Assembly (NCBI GenBank): GCA_024275295.1
Contig: JAJRZI010000116.1
Location: forward strand, 1 to 64,000
Reading direction: 5' to 3'
Length of the DNA: 64,000 nt
DNA from: Gammaproteobacteria bacterium
GTDB taxonomy: Bacteria > Pseudomonadota > Gammaproteobacteria > Chromatiales > Chromatiaceae
The number at the start of each line of letters is the position of its first letter. Position 1 is the first letter of the stretch. The notes under the pieces were generated by a model. That model searched no databases and was not told the DNA's origin. It saw only the letters and a program-made list of their open reading frames with translations. Below, in pieces: positions 55,048-64,000 of this stretch. Position numbers and translations under genes: made by a program.

Positions 55048-57897
55048 TTATGCGGGAAGCTTTGCTAACGCTTGATTGAGTTTCATTTCCAGACGCTTCT
55101 TGAGATGAAGCATTTCAATAATGCCGTTACTGTGATTTGCCGTCACCCCGGAAAGCTCTACACCTGTAAGGTAGAGCGGATAGTTTTTGTTGCCCGCCCG
55201 CCAGGCCTGCACCTGTTCAGCTACAGCAGAATAGAGCTGATCACCGTACTCGATAGCGCTGAACTATTTATCGCGGCAGAGCAGACTAAAATGCCCTTTT
55301 GCCAGATTGGCACTATCACTGAGCAGGCGCAGCTCAAGATAGTTGAAGGGGATCTCGCCAATGGGTGGACGCCGATCTATCAGCCGCCATCGTCCATCTG
55401 AATTTTTAGCGAGACGGAAATACTGCACGCATTCACTGGAATGCATTGCCCCTGCAGCAGACAGAAGATCACGCCGGTCAAGGTACTGCTCAAAAAAGCG
55501 TTGCAGCTGAACCAGCAGGTGATGCTCATCAGCACCCTCTATCTGCTGGCTGAACAGTGCACCCTGCTCATCCAGAATATAGAGATCGGTATAACCCCTT
55601 GCAGTATAAAAAAAGAGCTGGATCTGCTCAGCCCGGTTCTGCTGCAAAATGGCAGGAATAGGACTCTCCATCAACGTCTGCGGGTCTACCACCGTGGCAC
55701 GGTAATGACTCAACGGCTGTCCAAGCTCTTCCAAAAGTGCCTGCAGATCATCCATCTCAAACCATGAGAACTCCTTCTCGTTACGCTGAATAATATAGTA
55801 ATTATCATCAATCTGAATAACATAACGGCTATCCAGGCCGTTCCTGCACTGGCTAAAATTGAGATACATATCCCGATATACCTGTTCAATCCGCTGTGCA
55901 ATGCTGCTGGCCCGGCTTGAGGAGAAACCCCGCGCATTGACAATAGGCGGCGGCATCCCGGGAGGCGCCTGCAAGGCAAGCACCAGATATTGGCAAAGAC
56001 TATCAAGCAACCCGGCTTTGCCATCATGCCTGACTACTAGCAGCTCACCACAGCTGGTGGTGATAAGCTGCTCCAGGTTACACAGCAGACTGACATGCAT
56101 CGCACCAAAGCTAAGCGGATTACAACGGTTACTGGTCAGCTGCTTCCCCTGTTTTGCCAGGTGCGCCATAGGGTCTTGCCCCACATTGACAAACAGAGAA
56201 CACGAGACGGCATACGGCACATTGGCCAATACCGTTAACGGCACCTGGGGTCGCTGATCGTATGGGCAGAGGGCGCGCAATGCATCCAACAGGGAGCCGA
56301 TGTCTGCCGAGGTTACCGGGCAGACATCAGGATAAAGCCTGAAATGGGTACCGCGACTGGTAATATGATTCACATGGCACCAGGTCAACAGCTCTACCAG
56401 GCTGGTACTGCTCTTTAGCGGCTTGTGATAACCCCGCTCTGACGCGTCAATCTCACCCCGATAGAGAAGCCAGATATCCTCTCCATCCTTGCGCGTCAAC
56501 AGATGCAGCGTAAGCCGCTCCTCCAGCATATCTTTGGATATGCCTGGATTCAGATGCTCAATCTTGCCGGGACGACGCTCCAAAGCCGCATAGAGTTTGC
56601 GTCCCAGCAGATTAAGTTCAGCCGGGTCTACACGGTACTCCTGCGCATGCTCCCGCGCAAAACTGGTCAGCAGACGGTAGCTGTATGACAGCTCCTGTAC
56701 CAGCCGATTCCGCTCTTCTATTACACGATCAATCTTCCAGCTGTCTCTGGAATCCAATGAGGCAAACTCCTCCTGCCCCCAGCCCCACTCTTTGGATAGC
56801 GACAACAACAGCGCCGCCTTCCAATTCCCTTTCTGTCTGCTCTGCTTGTGACTCAGAGATTGTTCGGTTTTGAAATAGAAGCAGCGCCGTGCCAGCTCTA
56901 ATCGATTGGGTTCGCCACGTTCAAGCAGATATTGCTCAACCCGCAGATAGAGACGCACGTAGGGATCCAGCTTGGCAAGATCGGTGCAACCATCGTAGAT
57001 AGCAACCTTTGCCTCCTGACATAACCATCTGATATCAGGATATTCACGCGCATAGGCCTCCATCAAAAGAATCTTGAGCACCGCCTTATAGGGTGATTCG
57101 ATCCCTTTAAAGAGCTGCCAGCGCGCAGCACTAAAAAACTCTTCAATTGAAATCTTTTGCAAGCCACCAAAATCCAGGCAGTCATGCTTATCGACAAAGC
57201 GGTTTTCCAGCAGACGATTGGCATAGCTTCGATAGTTGGATTCATGCTCCGGAGGCACCAGCCACCACAGCGGATATCGCCCGGCAATCCGTATGCCCGT
57301 GCGGTAAAATTCCTCCAGCAGCAGACGCTGCTGAGTGGTGCCACTGCTGTCATGGGAGATGGCCGCCCGATCCCCCCGCCGGAAGGATTCCACATCCATA
57401 ACAAAAAAATGCACTTCCAGCCCCAGTTCATCACCCCAGGCCTCAAGCAGGCTGGCCTTGGTGCTCAGTGTATTTCTCTGTTCCGCATCCAGCTGTGGAT
57501 CATGGATAAGCCAGATATCAAAGTCACTTTGATGGGTATGCGCAATGCTGCCCATGCTGCCCATAAGGTAGATGCCATGGATCCAGTGGCGGCGATGGGC
57601 GCGCCTCTGGTAGGCAAAGCTCCGGCTGATGGATTTGGCAATGCGGATCTGCTCATTGGATGGCGAAAAATCAGACAGCCCTGCGGGTGTCTCACTGTTT
57701 ACATACCCAGGCAACATAGGATGATTGATATGAAACAGCAAAGACAACAGCTTGATATAGTTCTGCTGATGGGGTGACAACTCCGTCTGTATGCGCTGCA
57801 GGCGCTCCTGATGCAGGCCTTGAAAACGATGGCGGATTTTTTGTAGCACCTTTCGGTCAATATCCTCTCTGGGAGGCTGCCCGGAAATAGAAGCCAC
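55048..57897 (-). CDS. cyaA: Class I adenylate cyclase, with an in-frame stop near the C-terminus
   Basis: CyaA makes cAMP from ATP. The nucleotidyltransferase motif is in YLMGSMGSIAHTHQSDFDIWLIHDP near residue 120; the rest shows the class I pattern (FVDKHDCLDFGGLQKI, VQELSYSYRLLTSFA). A TAG at 55264-55266 ends the first frame after 877 residues (LLCRDK). The same frame continues for 71 codons with the family's usual end (FSAIEYGDQLYSAVAEQV, NYPLYLTGVELSG) to TAA at 55048. The C-terminal half of CyaA is regulatory and the catalytic part is intact, so the shortened protein may still work. cyaY, often beside cyaA, is absent. Confidence 0.9.
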
Positions 57898-57920
57898 CGC
57901 TCTATATACCCATTAGCAGG

Positions 57921-58679
57921 TCAGGATGCCATTGACGTTTCTGCCGCATCCAATGCCTGTTCAACCTGCTGGGTAAACCGTTTTGTATCTAGCCCTTTAC
58001 CCCATGCAGCCAGACCAAACCGCAACCGAAACTCTGGCGCCTGTTGCCCTCCTGCTGTGGCAAGATCCTCCACCCCGTTGCTAATATTTTCAATCAGGGT
58101 GATGGCAGCCTCTTCAGAGGTCTCAGGCAACATCAGCATAAACCGATAGCCATCCCAGCGACCCAGAACATCTGCCCATCTCAACCGGTCACGCAGATAG
58201 TTACTCACTTTGAGTATCAGCTCATCCGAAATAGCCTCTGAGTTCTGTGGAAGAATTTCTGTAAGCGCCAGACTGAGTGGGTTCTGATAACGGCGACTAC
58301 GCGTCACCTGCGCATCCAGCATCTGAGTCAGCGCACGACGATTGGTCAGACCAGTCAATGCATCGGTGATAGATAGCTCTTCCATTTGGCGGGTCAGCTG
58401 CTCATTTTGCTGCCGCAGCTGATACACCTCAGTCACATCCTGAAAATAGAGCAGCGTAATCCCTTCGCCTTTCAACTCTCGTGTCTCTCTCTGCAACCAG
58501 CAGTCAACCCCTGAAATATGCAGATGCACAAGATCCACGTTTTCCAGCAGTGGGCGGTGAATAGCTGAAGGCAGATTTTCCTGGTTGTGCCCCAGAAAAT
58601 CCGCTGCCGAAAGCCCGGTCATTGCCTCAATCACAGGATTTACACCACAGATATTGCCCTGACTATTTAATGCCATCAA
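57921..58679 (-). CDS. PAS-GGDEF protein with degenerate GGDEF motif
   Basis: The protein has at least 252 residues with an N-terminal PAS domain (NICGVNPVIEAMTGLSAADFLGH) and a C-terminal GGDEF-type fold (DALTGLTNRRALTQMLDAQV). The signature GRYGGDEF is replaced by GRWDGYRF, so the key metal and nucleotide residues are lost and c-di-GMP synthesis is unlikely. It may be a nucleotide-binding or purely structural signal protein. In-frame PAS-like sequence continues upstream (EQEWFKSCPIGL) without an ATG, GTG or TTG start other than the TTG next to this ATG, so the N-terminus may be truncated or use a rare start. Confidence 0.82.
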   Translation of the reverse strand: MMALNSQGNICGVNPVIEAMTGLSAADFLGHNQENLPSAIHRPLLENVDLVHLHISGVDCWLQRETRELKGEGITLLYFQDVTEVYQLRQQNEQLTRQMEELSITDALTGLTNRRALTQMLDAQVTRSRRYQNPLSLALTEILPQNSEAISDELILKVSNYLRDRLRWADVLGRWDGYRFMLMLPETSEEAAITLIENISNGVEDLATAGGQQAPEFRLRFGLAAWGKGLDTKRFTQQVEQALDAAETSMAS

Positions 58680-58830
58680 GCCAATGGGGCATGATTTAAA
58701 CCACTCTTGCTCTGAAATGTTAGTTTGATTTATAGCAATCTCTTTAAATCCTTTAATTTAGCTGAGGATATGTAATTGACATGTATAGTACGGGGACAAT
58801 AGCGGCAATTCCGAATAAAACTTAAACCTT

Positions 58831-60231
58831 TTATTCAGCGACCTCTATTTTCTGACGCGCCCGGACAATCGCCTGCCGAACCTGATTGGGGGCCGTGCCG
58901 CCAATATGATCACGGGCCACGACTTAACCCTCCAGGGTCAGCACATCAAACACATCCTGCTCAATGTCAGCGGAGAACCGCTGCAACTCCGTCAGCGTAC
59001 AGGCCGAGAGATCCTTACCCTTTTCAATACAAAAGGCCACCGCCTTGCCGACAACCTCATGCGCATCACGAAAGGGCGTCCCTTTGCAGACCAGATAGTC
59101 TGCCAGGTCGGTCGCCGTTGCAGAACCCTGCATCGCAGCACTACGCATATTGTCATGCCTGCACGCTATGGCCGGGATCATATCGGCAAAGACCTTGAGG
59201 CACCCCTTGAGGTTATCAATGGTGTCGAACAGCGGCTCTTTATCTTCCTGATTATCTTTGTTGTAGGCCAACGGCTGACCCTTCATAAGCGTCAGCAGCG
59301 ACATCAGATGGCCAAAGATCCGCCCCGTTTTTCCGCGCACCAGCTCAGGCACATCCGGGTTTTTCTTCTGCGGCATAATGGAAGAGCCGGTGCAGAAGCT
59401 GTCTGAGAGTTCAATAAAGCCAAACTGGGCAGACGACCAGATGACCAGCTCTTCAGAGAAGCGGGAGAGGTGCATCATAATCAGCGATGCCGCTGCGCTG
59501 AACTCGATCGCAAAGTCACGATCACTGACCGCATCCAGCGAGTTTTCCGCAGGCCGCTCAAAACCCAGCAGCTCTGCGGTGTAGTGACGGTCAATAGGAT
59601 AGGTGGTGCCCGCCAGCGCGGCAGCGCCCAGCGGCATGATATTGACCCGTTTGTTGCAGTCCGCCAGCCGCTCCCGGTCGCGTTGCAGCATCTCAAACCA
59701 GGCCATCATGTGGTGGCCAAAGGTGACCGGCTGGGCCGTCTGTAGATGGGTAAAACCGGGCATCACCGTATCCGCCTCCCGCTCGGCAATATCCAGCAGC
59801 GCCCGCTGCAGACGCAGGATCTCAGCACGGATCACTTCAATCTCATCACGCATGTAGAGTCGGATATCGGTAGCCACCTGATCATTGCGGGAGCGCCCGG
59901 TATGCAACTTTTTGCCGGTGTTGCCGATACGCTGGGTAAGGGCAGACTCCACATTCATGTGGACATCTTCCAGCGAGATGGACCAGTGGAATTCACCGCG
60001 CTCAATCTGATCGCGAACAGCCTCCAGACCGGAGATGATCTCGTCGCGCTCTGCCACTGTCAGAATGTCGGCCCTGGCCAGCATGGTGGCATGGGCGATA
60101 GAGCCCTGAATATCGTAGCGATAGAGCCGCCGGTCAAAGTCTACAGAGGCGGTAAAGGCCTCGACAAAGGCGTCCGTTGGCTCATTAAATCGGCCAGACC
60201 ACGGTTTTGCAGGTATATTATTGTCACTCAT
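58831..60231 (-). CDS. argH: Argininosuccinate lyase, with an in-frame stop near the C-terminus
   Basis: ArgH splits argininosuccinate to arginine and fumarate. The sequence includes [18 protein letters not shown], the [13 protein letters not shown] motif, the catalytic His region [14 protein letters not shown], and the fumarase-superfamily signature [21 protein letters not shown] at 58924-58926 falls after FDVLTLEG, where the family usually has Ser. The frame then resumes with [20 protein letters not shown] to the natural TAA at 58831, for a total of 466 residues, the usual length. ATG 60231 is chosen because the family start follows it. The lost tail is conserved, so the truncation, if real, could reduce activity. 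Confidence 0.92.
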
Positions 60232-60287
60232 TAAAATGCTTCCTGGGTGCTTGATACCGGGGATTATACCCAAGAGTTGAAAGTGAG

Positions 60288-61358
60288 ATGCGTAAAAAGC
60301 AGAAAAAAATCATACCCAAGAGCGCACAGGGAACAGGCTTTTTGCCTGATTTCTGCACGCTGCGCAGTATGCTCATCACCATCGTCTCAGCAGAGCTGCT
60401 GACCATGGTGCTCACATTAAGCACAGATATTGCCTCAAATGAACTGCTGCATGAACTCAGCCTGCGCTCCCTGTTCGTTCAGTGGATAGCCCTCGCCAGT
60501 ACCGCCCTACTCTGCATATTTCGTCCCTGGCTAAACCGGCAGGGCAACATTAAAGCCGGTATTTTGGCCTGGTTGATCATTCAATGCATTACCTTGATTA
60601 TCAGCGAAGCCGCCTTTCAACTGCTAAATGATACTGATCGGTCATTGGGGGTAATAAACAACCATAGCGACTTTCTATTTCGAAGCCTTGGGATCAGTAT
60701 CATCGTATCAGCCCTGGGGCTACACTACCTGCATATCCAGTTTTTATGGCGACAACAAGCCGTGGCAGAGTCACAGGCCCGCCTGCAGGCACTGCAATCA
60801 CGCATTCGCCCACACTTCCTGTTTAATAGCATGAATACCATCGCCAGCCTGACCCGTACCCACCCAGAGATTGCAGAAGAGGCGATACAGGATCTGGCGG
60901 ATCTGTTCCGGGCATCACTCTCATCCGCAGAAACCCAATCCACCCTGGGGGACGAGCTGGAATTGGCACGTGGCTATCTGCGCATTGAAAAGCAGCGCCT
61001 GGGGGAACGCATCCAGATCGAGTGGGATCTGGATGAGCTGCCCGAGAACGCCAGCATGCCACAGCTGGTACTTCAACCCCTGTTGGAGAATGCGGTCTAT
61101 CATGGCATTGAGCCATCACCGGAAGGGGGAAAGATTCAGATAACCGGCCGCTACCGTCGTAACCGGGTCAATCTGGGCATTAGAAACTCCCAGCCACCAG
61201 AAGGCAGTACCCGACATAACAGTGGCAACCACATGGCACTGGAGAACATTCGCCAGCGGCTTGAAGGGCTGTTTAGCGGAGAAGCCCACCTGACCATGAG
61301 TGAGATTGAGGGTGATTATCAGGTTCGGCTGGTTTTCCCTCATCCCTGGAAACCGTAA
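60288..61358 (+). CDS. algZ: AlgZ/FimS-type sensor histidine kinase (LytS family)
   Basis: The 356-residue protein has four predicted TM helices (first 150 residues, for example [17 protein letters not shown]). A His_kinase domain follows with the phospho-acceptor motif [18 protein letters not shown] and the ATP-binding N box [14 protein letters not shown]. This family lacks the classical HisKA H box. In Pseudomonas aeruginosa, argH-algZ-algR-hemC is conserved; there AlgZ/AlgR control alginate and type IV pili. The stop of algZ overlaps the algR start by one base. Confidence 0.93.
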   Translation: MRKKQKKIIPKSAQGTGFLPDFCTLRSMLITIVSAELLTMVLTLSTDIASNELLHELSLRSLFVQWIALASTALLCIFRPWLNRQGNIKAGILAWLIIQCITLIISEAAFQLLNDTDRSLGVINNHSDFLFRSLGISIIVSALGLHYLHIQFLWRQQAVAESQARLQALQSRIRPHFLFNSMNTIASLTRTHPEIAEEAIQDLADLFRASLSSAETQSTLGDELELARGYLRIEKQRLGERIQIEWDLDELPENASMPQLVLQPLLENAVYHGIEPSPEGGKIQITGRYRRNRVNLGIRNSQPPEGSTRHNSGNHMALENIRQRLEGLFSGEAHLTMSEIEGDYQVRLVFPHPWKP

Positions 61359-62101
61359 TGAAAATACTGATTGTTGATGACGAACCCCTGGCACGGGCAC
61401 GACTGCGCAGCCTGATGGATGAGATTGGCGCCCCTTATGAAGTGGCCGGAGAGGCAGAAAATGGCACTGAGGCACTGCAAAAATGTGCGGCAACCGGCGC
61501 CGACCTGGTATTGATGGACATCAGCATGCCCGGCATGGATGGCCTGACAGCCGCTGCCCAACTGGCCGAGCGCAAGACACCACCTGCCGTCATCTTCACC
61601 ACGGCACACAGCGACCATGCCCTGGAGGCATTTGAACGCAGTGCCGTAGATTATCTACTGAAACCCATCCGGCTTAGCCGCCTGCGCAAGGCACTGGAGA
61701 AGGCGCAGGCCATCAATCGCGTTCAAATCCAGGTTCTGGAGCAGGCTCAGGAAAAAGAGAAAGCCGCTGCTGACAGCTATATCTGCGCCAATATTCGGGG
61801 CGGCATTCAGCGCATCCCTGTCGCAGAGATCATCTATTTCATAGCTGATCAGAAGTATGTGTGCGCTTACTATCAAGGTGGAGAGGTACTGCTGGAAGAG
61901 CCACTGTGTTCGTTCGAAGAGCGCTTTGGCGAGCAGTTTATACGCATTCACCGCAACGCCCTGGTATCCAGTAAACATCTGATGGGGATAGAGAAAAACA
62001 GTAGCAATCAAGCTGTTGCCACACTCCACGGCACCCATCAACGGCTGCAGATCAGCCGACGGCACCTGCCCAAGGTACGACAGTGGCTAAAAGGTAAATA
62101 A
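61358..62101 (+). CDS. algR: AlgR-type response regulator with LytTR DNA-binding domain
   Basis: The product is 247 residues. The receiver domain has acidic pocket VDDEPLARARL, phospho-Asp in DLVLMDISMPGMDGL and the switch Lys in VDYLLKPIRLSRL. After a short coiled linker comes a LytTR domain (IRGGIQRIPVAEIIYFIADQKYVCAYY and FIRIHRNALVSSKHL). It pairs with AlgZ upstream and is followed by hemC, the Pseudomonas order. Targets here are unknown; surface structures would be a reasonable guess. Confidence 0.95.
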   Translation: MKILIVDDEPLARARLRSLMDEIGAPYEVAGEAENGTEALQKCAATGADLVLMDISMPGMDGLTAAAQLAERKTPPAVIFTTAHSDHALEAFERSAVDYLLKPIRLSRLRKALEKAQAINRVQIQVLEQAQEKEKAAADSYICANIRGGIQRIPVAEIIYFIADQKYVCAYYQGGEVLLEEPLCSFEERFGEQFIRIHRNALVSSKHLMGIEKNSSNQAVATLHGTHQRLQISRRHLPKVRQWLKGK

Positions 62102-62160
62102 GAGATCTGGCCTTTAACCTTTTCACGTTAACCGATAACATTGCGCTTTTTTATAATTGA

Positions 62161-63099
62161 GTGCGACCCATGCCTGAGCAGACCATCCGTATTGCCACCC
62201 GTAAATCTCCTCTTGCCATGTGGCAGGCTGAACATGTTGCAGCCGAGCTAAAGAAGGCTCACCCCGGACTCAGGGTTGAACTGCTGGGCATGAGCACCAA
62301 AGGTGACCGCATCCTGGATGCACCATTAGCCAAGATTGGCGGCAAGGGTCTGTTCGTAAAAGAGCTGGAACAGGGCATGCTGGAGGGCACTGCCGATATT
62401 GCCGTCCACTCAATGAAGGATGTCCCCGTTGAGTTGCCAGAGGGGTTGCACCTCCCCATCATCATGCAGCGCGAAGACCCACGCGATGCCTTCGTCTCCA
62501 ACAGATACGCCAGCCTGGATGAACTGCCCCAAGGTGCCTGCATCGGCACCTCAAGTCTGCGCCGCCAATCTCAGCTCAGCGAAAGACGCCCTGATCTGGT
62601 GATAAAACCACTGCGAGGCAACGTCAATACCCGGCTGGCCAAGCTGGATGCCGGTGAATTTGACGCCATCATTCTCGCCTCGGCCGGCCTGATTCGCCTC
62701 GGCTTTAGCGAGCGCATCGCCTCATTCATCAGCGCAGAACAGAGCCTGCCCGCCATTGGCCAGGGTGCCGTTGGCATCGAATGCCGGAAAGATGACGAGC
62801 GCATAAACAGTCTGCTGAAACCACTTCACCACGAAGAGACCGCCATCTGTGTACGCGCAGAGCGTGCAATGAACCACCGCCTGAATGGCGGCTGTCAGGT
62901 ACCTATAGCCGGCTATGCCGAACTGGAGGAGGGAAAAATCCACATGCGCGGACTGGTCGGCGAGCCGGATGGCAGCCATATCCTGCGAGCTGAGGCCGTA
63001 GGTGATGCCACGAAAACAGAGCAGCTGGGCATCCAGGTGGCAGACGAGCTACTGAGCCGTGGCGCCGACCGCATACTCAAAGCACTGTACGACAAATAA
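62161..63099 (+). CDS. hemC: Porphobilinogen deaminase (hydroxymethylbilane synthase)
   Basis: HemC joins four porphobilinogen units into hydroxymethylbilane. The 312 residues include [19 protein letters not shown], the catalytic Asp region [36 protein letters not shown], and the dipyrromethane cofactor Cys in [17 protein letters not shown]. The start is GTG 62161 or the ATG three codons later. It precedes hemD directly. Confidence 0.98.
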   Translation: MRPMPEQTIRIATRKSPLAMWQAEHVAAELKKAHPGLRVELLGMSTKGDRILDAPLAKIGGKGLFVKELEQGMLEGTADIAVHSMKDVPVELPEGLHLPIIMQREDPRDAFVSNRYASLDELPQGACIGTSSLRRQSQLSERRPDLVIKPLRGNVNTRLAKLDAGEFDAIILASAGLIRLGFSERIASFISAEQSLPAIGQGAVGIECRKDDERINSLLKPLHHEETAICVRAERAMNHRLNGGCQVPIAGYAELEEGKIHMRGLVGEPDGSHILRAEAVGDATKTEQLGIQVADELLSRGADRILKALYDK

Positions 63100-63118
63100 T
63101 CAGCGCTGGACGCCATCA

Positions 63119-63904
63119 TTGCCAAAGTCAGAGTGTGATCTTGCTGGAACAGGTGTGCTGGTTACCCGGGCAGCGCACCAATCCACCCCCCTGTGCGAAC
63201 TGATCCGCAGCCATGGGGGGTATCCCATCACCTTCCCGGCCCTTGAAATATGTGGCCCGGAAAACCCCAGCATCACCCAATCACAGCTTGCCCGGCTTGA
63301 CCGCTTTGATATTGCCATCTTCATCAGCCCGAATGCCGTCACCCATGGCCTGGCAATGCTGGAAGAGAGAACGCCATTAAACAGACTAAAAATAGCCGCG
63401 GTAGGTAAAAGCACAGCCCACGCATTGGAACAGGCGGGCCTGACTGTTGACATCACCCCGACAGACAGATTTGATAGTGAAGCCCTGCTGAAAACCCCGG
63501 AACTGCACCATGTTGAAGGCATCCAAATCATCATCTTCCGTGGCAATGGTGGTCGCCCCCTGCTTGGCGACACCCTGCAACAGCGCGGTGCAGCGGTCAC
63601 CTATGCAGAGGTCTACCAACGCACCTGCCCGGCAGCAGACCCAACCGAGCTACTGGCCATTTGGTCAACCACCGTACAGGTTGTCACCGCCACCAGCATC
63701 GATATTCTGAACAATCTTGCCACTCTATTAGGGGCGAAAGGGATGCAGAAGTTACGCAGCACCCCGCTACTTGTTATTAGTGAACGCATGCAAACAGAGG
63801 CGCAGAAACTGGGGTGCCAGAATATCATCCTCGCGCAGCGAGCAGACGATCCATCGCTACTAAAAGCACTATGCAATTGGGTAGCTACAAAAAAATCTCA
63901 GTAG
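63119..63904 (+). CDS. hemD: Uroporphyrinogen-III synthase
   Basis: HemD cyclises hydroxymethylbilane with inversion of ring D. The family is poorly conserved; visible here are TGVLVTRAAHQSTPLCELI, FDIAIFISPNAVTHGLAML, AAVGKSTAHALEQAG, and VQVVTATSIDILNNL. The frame is open from 63059, inside hemC, but the likely start is TTG 63119 or GTG 63155, just before the conserved GVLVTR; no ATG is available. The length of about 260 residues is normal. Confidence 0.92.
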   Translation: MPKSECDLAGTGVLVTRAAHQSTPLCELIRSHGGYPITFPALEICGPENPSITQSQLARLDRFDIAIFISPNAVTHGLAMLEERTPLNRLKIAAVGKSTAHALEQAGLTVDITPTDRFDSEALLKTPELHHVEGIQIIIFRGNGGRPLLGDTLQQRGAAVTYAEVYQRTCPAADPTELLAIWSTTVQVVTATSIDILNNLATLLGAKGMQKLRSTPLLVISERMQTEAQKLGCQNIILAQRADDPSLLKALCNWVATKKSQ

Positions 63905-64000
63905 ACGCAGTTTCTATTGATCATTTAATCGTGTTACTTTATCGTATCTGACTATAAAAAATATGCTCGGAGCATAATCAGTTAGAGATTTGGAAAATGT
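63905..64000 (+). other. Spacer after hemD, possible start of next gene at the edge
   Basis: AT-rich sequence follows the hemD stop. An ATG near 63996 lies at the window edge. In related bacteria a hemX-like gene often follows hemD, but too little is visible to say. Confidence 0.3.

Noticed and set aside
55000-55401. cyaY (frataxin) expected between lptM and cyaA
   Set aside because: Only about 50 bp lie between lptM and the true cyaA end; the plus-strand frame at 55072-55401 is antisense to cyaA and has no frataxin motifs.

Overview
The window is bacterial chromosome from a gammaproteobacterium. Its conserved gene orders match those of Pseudomonas and the Chromatiales: tRNA-Tyr/Gly/Thr-tufB; pth-rplY-prs-tRNA-Gln-ispE-TPR lipoprotein facing hemA-prfA-prmC-moeB; ggt-fdx-coaD-rsmD-M16-M16 facing ftsY-ftsE-ftsX-rpoH; and lysA/lptM-cyaA-argH facing algZ-algR-hemC-hemD. 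I infer, without a phylogeny, that it resembles sulfur-oxidising or symbiont-type lineages such as Sedimenticola and its relatives.

Layout. Positions 1-11371 are housekeeping: translation, nucleotide and isoprenoid precursors, the first step of haem synthesis, release factor and its methylase, and a MoeB/ThiF enzyme. Positions 11368-16995 hold a 1875-residue secreted NHL/InlB-repeat protein. Positions 17900-28559 return to housekeeping, ending in ftsYEX-rpoH with a near-perfect CIRCE operator ahead of rpoH. Positions 28609-49903 are the striking region. Two paralogous giant exported multihaem proteins (2707 and 3332 residues) flank a SEL1-repeat/SPOR-like protein and a TMTC-like membrane protein with TPR repeats. 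Each giant protein has 13 haem-type motifs at its N-terminus, followed by acidic Ig-like repeats with calcium-type loops, fibronectin-like repeats and two right-handed beta-helices. Positions 50796-52302 are a small accessory patch: an XRE regulator, an interrupted YafJ-type amidotransferase and a MITE-like element. The rest is lysine, cAMP, arginine and haem biosynthesis plus the AlgZ/AlgR two-component pair.

Three themes stand out. (1) The giant haem/beta-helix proteins look like a surface system, perhaps for extracellular electron transfer or calcium-stiffened adhesion, and the neighbouring TMTC-like protein could glycosylate them. (2) Six conserved genes are interrupted: tuf, the YafJ-type amidotransferase, cyaA and argH by in-frame stops, prs by a homopolymer frameshift, and ggt by a frame-shifting deletion. 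All four stops can be explained by G:C to T:A changes, so either sequence-quality problems or a real mutational bias should be considered. (3) There are structured repeats, above all a 267-bp three-armed palindromic element between prfA and prmC and a 140-bp MITE with a 5-bp direct repeat.
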